Assembly (NCBI GenBank): GCA_012518075.1 | Contig: JAAYTG010000106.1 | Coordinates: 1-43,655, forward strand | Length of the DNA stretch: 43,655 nucleotides | DNA from: Clostridiales bacterium | GTDB lineage: Bacteria > Bacillota > Clostridia > Caldicoprobacterales > UBA3941 | Direction: 5' to 3' | Shown: in pieces, positions 16,801 to 24,573 of the stretch | Numbering within the stretch: the first letter of the stretch is position 1 | How the letters are laid out: each line of letters begins with the position of its first letter | Translations under genes and position numbers: made by a program | The notes under the pieces: model-generated | The model's database searches: none | Seen by the model: only the letters and a program-made list of their open reading frames with translations | Told to the model about the DNA's origin: nothing

Positions 16801-18405
16801 ATGAACAAGGCTGAATATACTTGTTGTGATATTGATTATGATGTGGATGGTGTTTATATCACTGTATTCCCATCTGAAGATGGATTTGACAAAGAAACAG
16901 AAGTGAGATTATTGAATTTTATTAAGAGAAAAAACATTGTAGGCCTTGATAGCACCGCTGTGTTTAATGCTATTTATGTAACTCCAAACAATAGGGTAAA
17001 GATAGCAAATCCTCAAATAGAGAATAAACTGGATCAGGATATAGAAGTAAAAGTTATCAATGGTGGAATGGAGGCCCGTGCAAAACTTTTGCCGGCTGAT
17101 GGAGGAGAAAAGCTTACCTTAGCTAAGGTTTTAAATATATTACGTCGTGAAGGTATAGTGTATGGTATAGACCATGATGCCATAGAAAAAATGTTAGATC
17201 GTGAGAAGTACTATGAAGAGATTCCTATTGCACATGGAATGCCTCCTCAAAGAGGTAGAGACGCTGAACTAATATACAATGTTGATTTCAATCGAGATGC
17301 AAAACCACGAATTTTGGAAGATGGATCTGTTGATTATAGACATTTAGATCTAATTACAAAGGTATCAAAAGGTCAAGTCTTGGTTACTTTAATACCTGCA
17401 ACGGAAGGAATACCTGGAAAGACAGTACTTGGCAAGACTGTCGAGGCAAGACCAGGAAGACGTCTTAGATTGCCAAGGGGTAAGAATGTAATATTGTCAG
17501 AGGATGGACTTGGTTTATTGTCTGCTATTGATGGAAAGGCAGAGATGATAGATGGAAGGATCAATGTCTATGCCGTATATGAAGTTATGGGAGATGTTGA
17601 TAACTCTACTGGAAATATTGATTTTATGGGGAATGTTATAGTCAGTGGTAATGTATTGACGGGTTTTGAAGTGAAATCAGGAGGGTATATTGAAGTAAGG
17701 GGAGTGGTGGAGGGGGCCAATCTATTTGCCCAGGGCGATGTAGTACTTAAACAGGGTATGCAGGGAATGGGAAAAGGTTGTATTCAATCTCAAGGTAATG
17801 TAGTAGCCCGTTTTATAGAAAATGGTACAGTGACGGCCAAAGGAGATGTAACGGCAGAAGCTATATTACACAGTAGCATAAATTGTGGGGGCAAGGTTGA
17901 AGTAGTTGGTAGGAGGGGTTTAATAGCCGGAGGTTCAGTTTGTGCCGGGACTTACGTTACGGCCAATGCTATTGGATCTCCCATGGCTACTATAACAGAG
18001 CTGGAAGTTGGGGCCAGCCCCATACTCCGGGAGGAATATTCACAGCTAGTCAAGGAGATGGATGAAATAAGCCAGGAACTAAAAAAGGCGGACCAGGTCC
18101 TTGCCCTGCTGAGGAAAATGGAATCCCAAGGCAGATTATCCCCGGATAAAAGCAATTTGCGATTAAAATCAATTAAGACAAAACTTAAATGTAACCAAAG
18201 AATTCCGCCACTAAAAGCACGTATTGCAGAACTGGAAGCAATTTTCAGAGGTGTATCTAGAGGCAGGATCAATGTGCGCAATACTATATATGCTGGTGTT
18301 AAAATAACCATTGGCTCAAATGTCCTCTATATTAAGGATGAAGAAAAGCATGTAACTTTTAGAAGGGAACATGGTGATATTGTAAGAACTTCTTTTCTAG
18401 GTTAG
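16801..18405 (+). CDS. fapA: FapA family protein (DUF342, flagellar assembly protein A)
   Basis: The 534-residue product belongs to the FapA/DUF342 family often found in fla operons of Firmicutes. It has an N-terminal domain (about 1-140). A repetitive beta-rich central region (about 260-400) follows, with many Gly/Val turns such as GNVIVSGNVLTGFEVKSGG and GDVVLKQGMQ, expected to form a right-handed beta-helix. A coiled-coil segment lies at about 410-470 (LVKEMDEISQELKKADQVL), before a short C-terminal beta part. Its biochemical role is not well established. Location just after sigD suggests a part in polar or flagellar assembly. No membrane segment is visible. Confidence 0.9.
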   Translation: MNKAEYTCCDIDYDVDGVYITVFPSEDGFDKETEVRLLNFIKRKNIVGLDSTAVFNAIYVTPNNRVKIANPQIENKLDQDIEVKVINGGMEARAKLLPADGGEKLTLAKVLNILRREGIVYGIDHDAIEKMLDREKYYEEIPIAHGMPPQRGRDAELIYNVDFNRDAKPRILEDGSVDYRHLDLITKVSKGQVLVTLIPATEGIPGKTVLGKTVEARPGRRLRLPRGKNVILSEDGLGLLSAIDGKAEMIDGRINVYAVYEVMGDVDNSTGNIDFMGNVIVSGNVLTGFEVKSGGYIEVRGVVEGANLFAQGDVVLKQGMQGMGKGCIQSQGNVVARFIENGTVTAKGDVTAEAILHSSINCGGKVEVVGRRGLIAGGSVCAGTYVTANAIGSPMATITELEVGASPILREEYSQLVKEMDEISQELKKADQVLALLRKMESQGRLSPDKSNLRLKSIKTKLKCNQRIPPLKARIAELEAIFRGVSRGRINVRNTIYAGVKITIGSNVLYIKDEEKHVTFRREHGDIVRTSFLG

Positions 18406-18415
18406 GAGGAGTAAT

Positions 18416-18739
18416 ATGTCAATCAAGCCAATTGATATGCAGATTGCCATTCAAAAAACTGACTTATATACCAAGGAATTCAACCCTAACAATCAGGTGG
18501 CTAATAATCAACAAGATATTAACTTTGAGACTCAAAAACAGGTTACCCATAATCAACGACAGGTTGTATCAACCCAATCATCCAAACAAAACAGAATTGA
18601 CAGGGATGGAGCAAAGCAGTATAAGTCAAAGGATACTTATTCTAACAAGAGGAGTAATCATAAGAAGGAGAATAAGGACGATGACCTTATGACATTAGGA
18701 GAAGATGATAAGGGAGCTTTTGTGGATATTATTATATGA
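18416..18739 (+). CDS. Uncharacterised small hydrophilic protein after fapA
   Basis: The 107-residue product begins MSIKPIDMQIAIQKT and then becomes Asn/Gln/Lys/Ser-rich with no hydrophobic core, so most of it is probably disordered. The N-terminal 15 residues and a C-terminal patch (DDLMTLGEDDKGAFVDIII) are the only parts that look constrained. The AGGAGG site at 18404-18409 and position 10 bases after fapA argue it is translated. An overlapping ORF in another frame (18432-18692) is a shadow. I do not recognise a function. Context suggests a flagellar operon accessory protein. Confidence 0.72.
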   Translation: MSIKPIDMQIAIQKTDLYTKEFNPNNQVANNQQDINFETQKQVTHNQRQVVSTQSSKQNRIDRDGAKQYKSKDTYSNKRSNHKKENKDDDLMTLGEDDKGAFVDIII

Positions 18740-18747
18740 GGTGTGTT

Positions 18748-19299
18748 ATGAGTGAAAGATTTTATACCTTGTTTTGGATAGGCGTATTATTTCTTGCCAT
18801 AGGATTGTGGCTGTGGCGAAAGGATAGAAATCAAATACAATCAATAATGAGCACAATGAATGAAAAAGAAAACAGCCTATATGAATTATATCAGTCCTTA
18901 GAAGAGCTTATGAATGAAATGGACTTTCTAATTAGTGACAGGACAAGATTAGCAAATGCCGTAACTAGCTTGAAAGATGACCAACAAATCCTAGAATTGC
19001 TACAAAAGCAAGATCAATATATTCCAGAGCAAGAAAACCAATATGATGAGAAAAAAGAGAATAAATATAGCCATGAAGAAAAAGAGGATCTTGTAGACAA
19101 AACTGAATCTAGTAAGGAGCAAACCCAAGAGGTTGCAGATGGCGAACAGCTGGATCATGTAACAGCAAATAAATATGAGACAGTTATTCAACTAAGGGAT
19201 CAAGGATATAGTGAAGAGGAGATAGCAAGGGATTTGATGATAGGTATAGGCGAAGTTAGATTGATTTTAGGATTCAAAACAGAAAAGAAGTGGGGATAA
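18748..19299 (+). CDS. SwrB-like (DUF6115-type) single-pass membrane protein
   Basis: From ATG 18748 the product is 183 residues: an N-terminal membrane helix (about 5-22, TLFWIGVLFLAIGLWLW), a coiled-coil (about 30-85), an acidic/Gln-rich linker, and a C-terminal helix-turn-helix-like motif (LRDQGYSEEEIARDLMIGIGEVRLILGF). In Bacillus the gene between sigD and rpsB is swrB, a membrane/coiled-coil protein that promotes flagellar basal body maturation and export activation. The same position and layout suggest an equivalent. ATG 18736 overlaps the previous stop, but the GAGGTG site at 18738-18743 serves 18748. The family link is inferred from architecture and needs a profile search. Confidence 0.65.
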   Translation: MSERFYTLFWIGVLFLAIGLWLWRKDRNQIQSIMSTMNEKENSLYELYQSLEELMNEMDFLISDRTRLANAVTSLKDDQQILELLQKQDQYIPEQENQYDEKKENKYSHEEKEDLVDKTESSKEQTQEVADGEQLDHVTANKYETVIQLRDQGYSEEEIARDLMIGIGEVRLILGFKTEKKWG

Positions 19300-19303
19300 T
19301 ATT

Positions 19304-19525
19304 ATGAAGCGTTTTTCCTTATCTGCTTTTTTCATCGGTATTGGTTTGGGAATGATATTTAGTTATTTTTATGTTACAAGCAAAGAAGTAGAAGTAAATC
19401 CAGAACTTATCATTAACAAGCTTCCCAACGAAATTGTTATTCAGAGGGCAAAGGAACTAGGGCTTATTGATCCTCTTACAGGTGTTGATATTGAATCCCT
19501 AGAGAACAATGCCAGGGAAAAATAA
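19304..19525 (+). CDS. Uncharacterised 73-aa membrane-anchored protein
   Basis: The product has a basic N-terminus and one membrane helix (about 4-25, SLSAFFIGIGLGMIFSYFYV). A short outward or cytoplasmic segment with PNEIVIQRAKELGLIDPLTG follows. The xIxxRAKELGxxDP motif looks like a conserved helix-turn element. I do not recognise a named family. The start is close behind the SwrB-like gene, after GGGGAT. It is the last gene before a strong promoter for rpsB, so it is probably the end of the flagellar operon. It is likely real given the spacing and membrane signature. Confidence 0.65.
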   Translation: MKRFSLSAFFIGIGLGMIFSYFYVTSKEVEVNPELIINKLPNEIVIQRAKELGLIDPLTGVDIESLENNAREK

Positions 19526-19528
19526 TCC

Positions 19529-19557
19529 TTGATAAAGGGCAATAGTTGTGTTATACT
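19529..19557 (+). promoter_or_regulatory. Sigma-A-type promoter for rpsB
   Basis: TTGATA (19529-19534) and TATACT (19552-19557) are separated by exactly 17 bases. Both boxes match five of six consensus positions. It lies just after the last flagellar-operon gene and would start an rpsB transcript near 19564. rpsB therefore has a housekeeping promoter even if some transcripts read through from the flagellar operon. Confidence 0.75.
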
Positions 19558-19585
19558 ACTAACGTTGAAAACACACTCTTTTTGA

Positions 19586-19620
19586 TAGAAGGATTGGTGC
19601 CTTTATAGGTTATCCTTCTA
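19586..19620 (+). promoter_or_regulatory. Stem-loop in the rpsB leader
   Basis: TAGAAGGAT (19586-19594) pairs perfectly with ATCCTTCTA (19612-19620) across a 17-base loop. It lies in the predicted rpsB 5' untranslated region, about 20 bases after the transcription start. No U-run follows, so it is not an intrinsic terminator. Two AGGAGG elements follow (near 19632 and 19647), the second at normal spacing to the rpsB ATG. Autoregulation by S2 is known in gamma-proteobacteria. A similar role here is a guess. Confidence 0.5.
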
Positions 19621-19660
19621 GATGACGAAAGAGGAGGATTAACTGAGGAGGTGAAGAAAC

Positions 19661-20380
19661 ATGGCAGTTGTTAGTATGAAAGAGTTATTAGAAGCCGGTG
19701 TGCATTTTGGTCATCAGACCCGAAGATGGAATCCAAAAATGAAACCCTATATCTTTACCGAGAGAAATGGGATTTACATTGTTGATTTGCAAAAAACTGT
19801 TAGAAAGATGGAAGAAGCTTATAACTTCGTCCGTGATCTAGCGGCGGAAGGTCAAGAAATTCTATTTGTTGGTACCAAAAAGCAGGCTCAAGAGTCAATT
19901 GAATATGAAGCTCAGAGATGTGGCATGCATTATGTAAATCAAAGATGGCTAGGGGGCATGCTTACAAACTTCAATACAATCCGTACCAGAATTGATGAAT
20001 TGCATCGATTGAACCAAATGGAGCAAGATGGTACTTTTGAAGTTCTTCCTAAAAAAGAGGTTATCAAATTACTCTTAGAGAGGGACAAGCTTGAAAGAAA
20101 CCTAGGTGGAATCAGAAACATGGAAAGGCTTCCTGCAGCTATTTTTGTCGTAGATCCAAGAAAGGAAAAAATTGCCATTGCTGAAGCCCGTAACTTGGGT
20201 ATTCCGATTATAGCTATTGTAGATACCAATTGTGATCCCGACGAAGTAGATTATGTAATTCCGGGTAACGATGATGCTATCCGAGCGGTAAAATTGATCA
20301 CATCAAGAATTGCCGACGCAGTACTAGAAGGTCGTCAAGGCGAGCAGCTTACTGATGTGGATGTAGCAGAAGAGGAATAA
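19661..20380 (+). CDS. rpsB: 30S ribosomal protein S2
   Basis: S2 binds the 30S subunit between head and body and helps recruit S1. The 239-residue product shows the two family signatures: [24 protein letters not shown] (given here by its core, [18 protein letters not shown]) and [19 protein letters not shown]. The ending [13 protein letters not shown] is a usual acidic tail. A GAGGAGGTG site precedes the ATG by 8 bases. It has its own promoter and a structured leader. Confidence 0.99.
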   Translation: MAVVSMKELLEAGVHFGHQTRRWNPKMKPYIFTERNGIYIVDLQKTVRKMEEAYNFVRDLAAEGQEILFVGTKKQAQESIEYEAQRCGMHYVNQRWLGGMLTNFNTIRTRIDELHRLNQMEQDGTFEVLPKKEVIKLLLERDKLERNLGGIRNMERLPAAIFVVDPRKEKIAIAEARNLGIPIIAIVDTNCDPDEVDYVIPGNDDAIRAVKLITSRIADAVLEGRQGEQLTDVDVAEEE

Positions 20381-20420
20381 TTAAGTAGGGAAGGAGGGGA
20401 CATCCATTCTTCCCTTAATT
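20379..20420 (+). promoter_or_regulatory. Bulged hairpin after rpsB
   Basis: GGGAAG (20388-20393) pairs with CTTCCC (20409-20414). After a GTA bulge on the left, AATTAA (20379-20384) pairs with TTAATT (20415-20420). The following bases are not U-rich, so it is not a classic intrinsic terminator. It may protect the rpsB 3' end or partly stop transcription before tsf, which has its own promoter a little downstream. Confidence 0.4.
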
Positions 20421-20452
20421 ATTAGTGTGAAAATGTCAGGCTCATAGATATA

Positions 20453-20481
20453 TTGCACACTTTTTATAATACAAGTATATT
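20453..20481 (+). promoter_or_regulatory. Candidate promoter for tsf
   Basis: TTGCAC (20453-20458) and TATATT (20476-20481) are spaced by 17 bases, about 40 bases before the tsf start. A TATAAT at 20465-20470 is also present but lacks a -35 box at good distance. This would allow tsf to be transcribed separately from rpsB. Confidence 0.55.
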
Positions 20482-20522
20482 AATCCAAGTGGAGACATTA
20501 TGAATAAGAGGAGGAATGTCAA

Positions 20523-21170
20523 ATGATTTCAGCTTCTAAGGTAAAAGAGCTTAGGGATCGTACCGGAGTCGGGATGATGGACTGTAAAAAGGCTCTTCAG
20601 GATACCAATGGAGATGTTGAAAAGGCTGTAGAGCTTTTAAGAGAGAGAGGATTAGCTTCAGCAGCTAAGAAAGCTGGTAGAATAGCTGCCGAAGGTCTAG
20701 TAGATTCCTATATACACGGAGAAGGCCGTATCGGCGTATTGGTTGAGGTCAACTGTGAGACAGACTTTGTAGCCAAGACCGATGATTTTAAGTCTTTCGT
20801 CAGAGATATCGCCATGCATATTGCAGCAAGCAATCCTAAATATGTTTCAAGGGAAGAAATTCCTCAACAGGAACTAGATAAGGAAAAGGAAATCTTAAGG
20901 GCACAGGCTCTAAATGAAGGAAAGCCTGAAAAGATTGTTGACAGAATGGTTGAAGGAAGAATGGAGAAATATATTAGCGAAGTATGTCTTGTAGAACAGC
21001 CTTTCGTTAAGGATCCTGATAAGACGATTAAAGATATTCTCAACGAGAAAATTTCTACAATTGGTGAGAATATGAGCATTCGTAGATTTGTTCGATTTGA
21101 AAGAGGCGAAGGCTTAGAAAAACGACAGGATGATTTTCTTGATGAGGTTATGAGTCAAATGCAAGGCTAA
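20523..21170 (+). CDS. tsf: Elongation factor Ts
   Basis: EF-Ts is the guanine nucleotide exchange factor of EF-Tu. The 215-residue product starts [24 protein letters not shown], containing the first family signature ([16 protein letters not shown]). The second signature follows ([17 protein letters not shown]). It is the short form common in clostridia (about 215 residues, against about 290 in Bacillus), lacking one subdomain. A GAGGAGG site sits 8 bases before the ATG. An intrinsic terminator follows directly. Confidence 0.98.
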   Translation: MISASKVKELRDRTGVGMMDCKKALQDTNGDVEKAVELLRERGLASAAKKAGRIAAEGLVDSYIHGEGRIGVLVEVNCETDFVAKTDDFKSFVRDIAMHIAASNPKYVSREEIPQQELDKEKEILRAQALNEGKPEKIVDRMVEGRMEKYISEVCLVEQPFVKDPDKTIKDILNEKISTIGENMSIRRFVRFERGEGLEKRQDDFLDEVMSQMQG

Positions 21171-21172
21171 AA

Positions 21173-21199
21173 GGGAACACATCTGTGTTCTCTTTTTTT
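21173..21199 (+). terminator. Intrinsic terminator after tsf
   Basis: GGGAACACA (21173-21181) pairs with TGTGTTCTC (21184-21192), nine pairs with one G-U, and is followed by seven Ts (21193-21199). It begins three bases after the tsf stop. This is a classic Rho-independent terminator that ends the tsf transcript. Confidence 0.9.
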
Positions 21200-21219
21200 G
21201 GGAATATCTACAATAATAC

Positions 21220-21242
21220 ATACTAGGGCAAAACCCTAGTAT
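21220..21242 (+). promoter_or_regulatory. Perfect inverted repeat upstream of pyrH
   Basis: ATACTAGGG (21220-21228) and CCCTAGTAT (21234-21242) form a perfect 9-bp inverted repeat with a CAAAA centre. There is no U-run after it and it lies about 20 bases before the candidate pyrH -35 box. It may be a protein operator or the base of an RNA hairpin if transcription starts further upstream. Confidence 0.45.
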
Positions 21243-21258
21243 CCTAAAACTTTGATAG

Positions 21259-22047
<789 letters not shown>

Positions 22048-22049
22048 TA

Positions 22050-22607
22050 GTGCTTAATAGTATTTATAATGAAGCTAGGAAGACTATGGGTAAAACAATA
22101 ACCAACTTAAACAGTGAATTGAATACTCTTAGGATAGGCAGAGCGAACCCTCAATTGTTGGACAGGATTACAGTAGATTATTATGGCGTAGCGACCCCTA
22201 TCAATCAGCTAGGAAATATTTCGGTTCCTGAGCCTAGATTGCTGGTAATAGCTCCCTGGGAAACAAAGATGATTTCAAGCATAGAGAAGGAAATTATGAA
22301 GTCGGACTTAGGCATTACGCCAAATAGTGACGGTAAGGTAATAAGACTGGTCTTTCCGGAGTTAACCGAGGAACGAAGGAGGGAACTAGTCAAAGTTGCA
22401 GGTAAGATGGGTGAAGAAGCCAAGGTTGCAGTACGTATGGCCCGCCGAAATGCTAATGATGAGATTAAGAAGCTGAAGAAGAACTCAGAGCTTTCGGAAG
22501 ATGATTTAAAGGTAGGGGAAAAGCAAATCCAAGAAATTACCGATGATTATATAGAACAGATTGATGAAATAATAAAGGCTAAAGAGAAAGAAATTATGGA
22601 GGTATAG
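22050..22607 (+). CDS. frr: Ribosome recycling factor
   Basis: RRF with EF-G splits post-termination ribosomes. The 185-residue product has the standard sequence pattern: LNTLRIGRANPQLLDRITVDYYG, PINQLGNISVPEPRLLVI (two neighbouring motifs), FPELTEERRRELVK and the C-terminal helix KAKEKEIMEV. GTG start at 22050 with AGAGGAGGT upstream. Its stop is directly followed, with no gap, by the ATG of the next small gene. Confidence 0.98.
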   Translation: MLNSIYNEARKTMGKTITNLNSELNTLRIGRANPQLLDRITVDYYGVATPINQLGNISVPEPRLLVIAPWETKMISSIEKEIMKSDLGITPNSDGKVIRLVFPELTEERRRELVKVAGKMGEEAKVAVRMARRNANDEIKKLKKNSELSEDDLKVGEKQIQEITDDYIEQIDEIIKAKEKEIMEV

Positions 22608-22841
22608 ATGGAAGGTATACCCAATTTAATAGGCTTAAGGTTAGAAGAAGGCTTGGCCACTTTAGAGAACAATTTTAAGTCATTAAATGTTGTCATCAAG
22701 GAATATACTATACCGGATGATTTTTATAAGAAAAATTTGAGTTCGGGAACAAAGCGGATTGTACGACAGAAAAGAAGCTCAATGAATCAATTAGAACTAG
22801 TGGTGTTTTCTTTTAATGAAACTCCTGAACCATTACTTTAA
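22608..22841 (+). CDS. PASTA-like mini-protein (77 aa)
   Basis: The product starts MEGIPNLIGLRLEEGLATLE and ends its fold with KRIVRQKRSSMNQLELVVFS. This matches the shape of a single PASTA domain: an opening I/V-P-x-L-x-G-x-x-x-E-x-A-x-x-x-L, a middle of strands, and a closing VVxQ ... LELVV strand. There is no signal peptide, membrane helix or kinase or penicillin-binding domain, so it should be cytosolic. PASTA domains normally sit outside the cell. The ATG follows the frr TAG with no gap and AGGAGG-like ATGGAGGT lies just before. The assignment is from pattern only. The last codons lie in a long palindrome. Confidence 0.7.
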   Translation: MEGIPNLIGLRLEEGLATLENNFKSLNVVIKEYTIPDDFYKKNLSSGTKRIVRQKRSSMNQLELVVFSFNETPEPLL

Positions 22842-22877
22842 GGCAAATATTGATACAATATTTGCCTTAAAGTAATG
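22831..22877. repeat. Perfect 22-bp stem-loop between the PASTA-like gene and uppS
   Basis: Bases 22831-22852 are the exact reverse complement of 22856-22877, leaving a 3-base loop (ATA). The left arm contains the last three codons and the stop of the small gene. The right arm ends just before the uppS region. The stem holds a short GC core (AAGGCAAA/TTTGCCTT) and AT-rich flanks. No U-run follows, so it is not a textbook terminator. It could be a transcript-end or processing hairpin, or a small inverted-repeat element. No second copy was noticed in this window. Confidence 0.85.
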
Positions 22878-22926
22878 AATGTCAAGATTAATCAATTATC
22901 TTTACCTTTTAGAGAAGGAATGGAAT

Positions 22927-23727
22927 ATGAGTTTAAATAGATTTTTTCGCACAAAACACAAAAGAAAAGCTCGTGTAAAAACTAATATAGAAATAATTAA
23001 GGATAGGTCCATACCTAGGCATGTTTCTATTATAATGGATGGTAATGGACGATGGGCAGAAAAGCGAGGACTTCCAAGATCTACAGGCCATCGGCAAGGT
23101 GTTGAAATAATGAGGGATATTATAGAGACTAGCGGAGAGTTGGGCATTGAATACCTAACCCTATATGCCTTTTCTACAGAAAATTGGAAGAGGCCTAAAA
23201 ATGAAATAAAGGCAATTATGTCTTTATTGGTAGAATATTTAGTCCGTGAATTAAAAACTCTGCACAAAAACAATGTAAAAATTGCAACAATAGGAGATAT
23301 TTCCCTTCTCCCTGACAAAGCCTACAAGGAGATAAAGAAAGCTGTAAAGCTGACAAAGGACAACACAGGGCTACAGGTTAACGTGGCCTTAAACTACGGT
23401 GGTAGATTGGAAATGGTAAAGGCTGTTCGTGAAATTTCACAGAAGGTGGCAACTAAGGAGTTAAATATAGAGGATATTGATGAAGAACTTATATCAGACC
23501 ATCTCTATACCTGTGGCATGCCAGATCCTGACCTGCTAATTAGAACAGGGGGAGATGTGAGGATAAGCAATTTTTTATTGTATCAAATTGCTTATACTGA
23601 ACTATGGTTTTCCGATGCCACAGTTTATTGGCCTGACTTTACTAGTGAGCATTACCTGGAAGCTATTTCTGATTTTCAAAATCGACAGCGCCGTTATGGA
23701 GGCGTCATAGTGGAGGAGGAAGACTAG
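22927..23727 (+). CDS. uppS: Undecaprenyl diphosphate synthase (cis-prenyltransferase)
   Basis: UppS extends farnesyl diphosphate with isopentenyl units to the C55 carrier lipid for cell wall synthesis. From ATG 22927 (GAAGGAA site) the product is 266 residues. It carries the catalytic Asp38 in [14 protein letters not shown], the [14 protein letters not shown] motif, and the [18 protein letters not shown] and YTELWF motifs. [10 protein letters not shown] differs from the common RTSGEQRISN but keeps the key Arg and Asn. An upstream in-frame ATG at 22879 adds 16 residues but has no good ribosome site. cdsA follows after two bases. Confidence 0.97.
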   Translation: MSLNRFFRTKHKRKARVKTNIEIIKDRSIPRHVSIIMDGNGRWAEKRGLPRSTGHRQGVEIMRDIIETSGELGIEYLTLYAFSTENWKRPKNEIKAIMSLLVEYLVRELKTLHKNNVKIATIGDISLLPDKAYKEIKKAVKLTKDNTGLQVNVALNYGGRLEMVKAVREISQKVATKELNIEDIDEELISDHLYTCGMPDPDLLIRTGGDVRISNFLLYQIAYTELWFSDATVYWPDFTSEHYLEAISDFQNRQRRYGGVIVEEED

Positions 23728-23729
23728 CG

Positions 23730-24539
23730 ATGTTATTGCAGAGGATACTCAGTGCTACTATTGGAATATTATATATTATTTTTATGCTATATTTTGGAGG
23801 ATGGTTTTTCAAAATCTCGGTTCTAATAATGGCCTTAATCTTAATGCATGAATTCTATAATGCTCTCATTAAAAAGGGCTATAGACCCGTAAAGTGGCTG
23901 GGGTATATATTTATGTTATTATTGCTTTATACTAACTTTATTAGCTTAAGGAGTAATACTGTAATAATAACAGCATTGATGACCCTGGCTGGTCTAATCA
24001 TACCTGTGCTCAAAGGAGAAACTAGTATTATAGATATTATGGTTAGCATCTTTGCTGCCTTGTATCCTGGCATGATGATTATTTTCCTTATTCCCCTTGC
24101 CTTCCAATCTCACCCCTATGGTATGAACTTACTTATACTAACACTTTTAGTTACATGGTCAACGGATACCTTTGCTTATTTTGTTGGTAAGAGCTTTGGA
24201 AAAAGAAAGCTTTGTCCGTCCATCAGCCCTAATAAGACTATTGAGGGCAGTTTAGGAGGACTAATAGGCAGCATAGTTGTGGGCATTATATATGGGACAG
24301 TACTAAAATACAGGCTAACAATAAGCATAAACCTATACCATTTTGGGATTATTGGTTTGTTGGGTGGAGTACTGTCGCAACTAGGTGATCTGTGTGCATC
24401 TTCCATAAAAAGATTTTGTGATATAAAAGACTTTGGCAAGCTGATGCCTGGCCATGGAGGTCTTTTAGATAGATTTGATAGTCTACTCTTTACACTTCCT
24501 GCTGTATACATATATTACTTGACTTTTTTGACCCAATAG
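23730..24539 (+). CDS. cdsA: Phosphatidate cytidylyltransferase
   Basis: CdsA makes CDP-diacylglycerol from phosphatidic acid and CTP, the precursor of membrane phospholipids. The 269-residue product is a multi-helix membrane protein. Its C-terminal family signature is complete: SSIKRFCDIKDFGKLMPGHG followed by GLLDRFDSL. WSTDTFAYFVGKSFGKRK and SPNKTIEGSLGG are also present. The gene sits between uppS and dxr, the usual Firmicute order. Confidence 0.97.
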   Translation: MLLQRILSATIGILYIIFMLYFGGWFFKISVLIMALILMHEFYNALIKKGYRPVKWLGYIFMLLLLYTNFISLRSNTVIITALMTLAGLIIPVLKGETSIIDIMVSIFAALYPGMMIIFLIPLAFQSHPYGMNLLILTLLVTWSTDTFAYFVGKSFGKRKLCPSISPNKTIEGSLGGLIGSIVVGIIYGTVLKYRLTISINLYHFGIIGLLGGVLSQLGDLCASSIKRFCDIKDFGKLMPGHGGLLDRFDSLLFTLPAVYIYYLTFLTQ

Positions 24540-24573
24540 CATTTATTATCTTGTACCGAAAGGATGTAATCTG

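Noticed and set aside
18432-18692. 86-codon open frame in another + frame inside the gene after fapA
   Set aside because: Basic, low-complexity translation with no ribosome site of its own. The 18416-18739 frame has the AGGAGG site and better spacing.
22831-22877. The long palindrome read as a normal terminator
   Set aside because: There is no T run after the stem on either strand, so it is reported as a hairpin of unknown role.
22879-22926. Longer uppS start at ATG 22879
   Set aside because: The added 16 residues have no ribosome site and start right at the foot of the palindrome. ATG 22927 has GAAGGAA and gives the normal family length.
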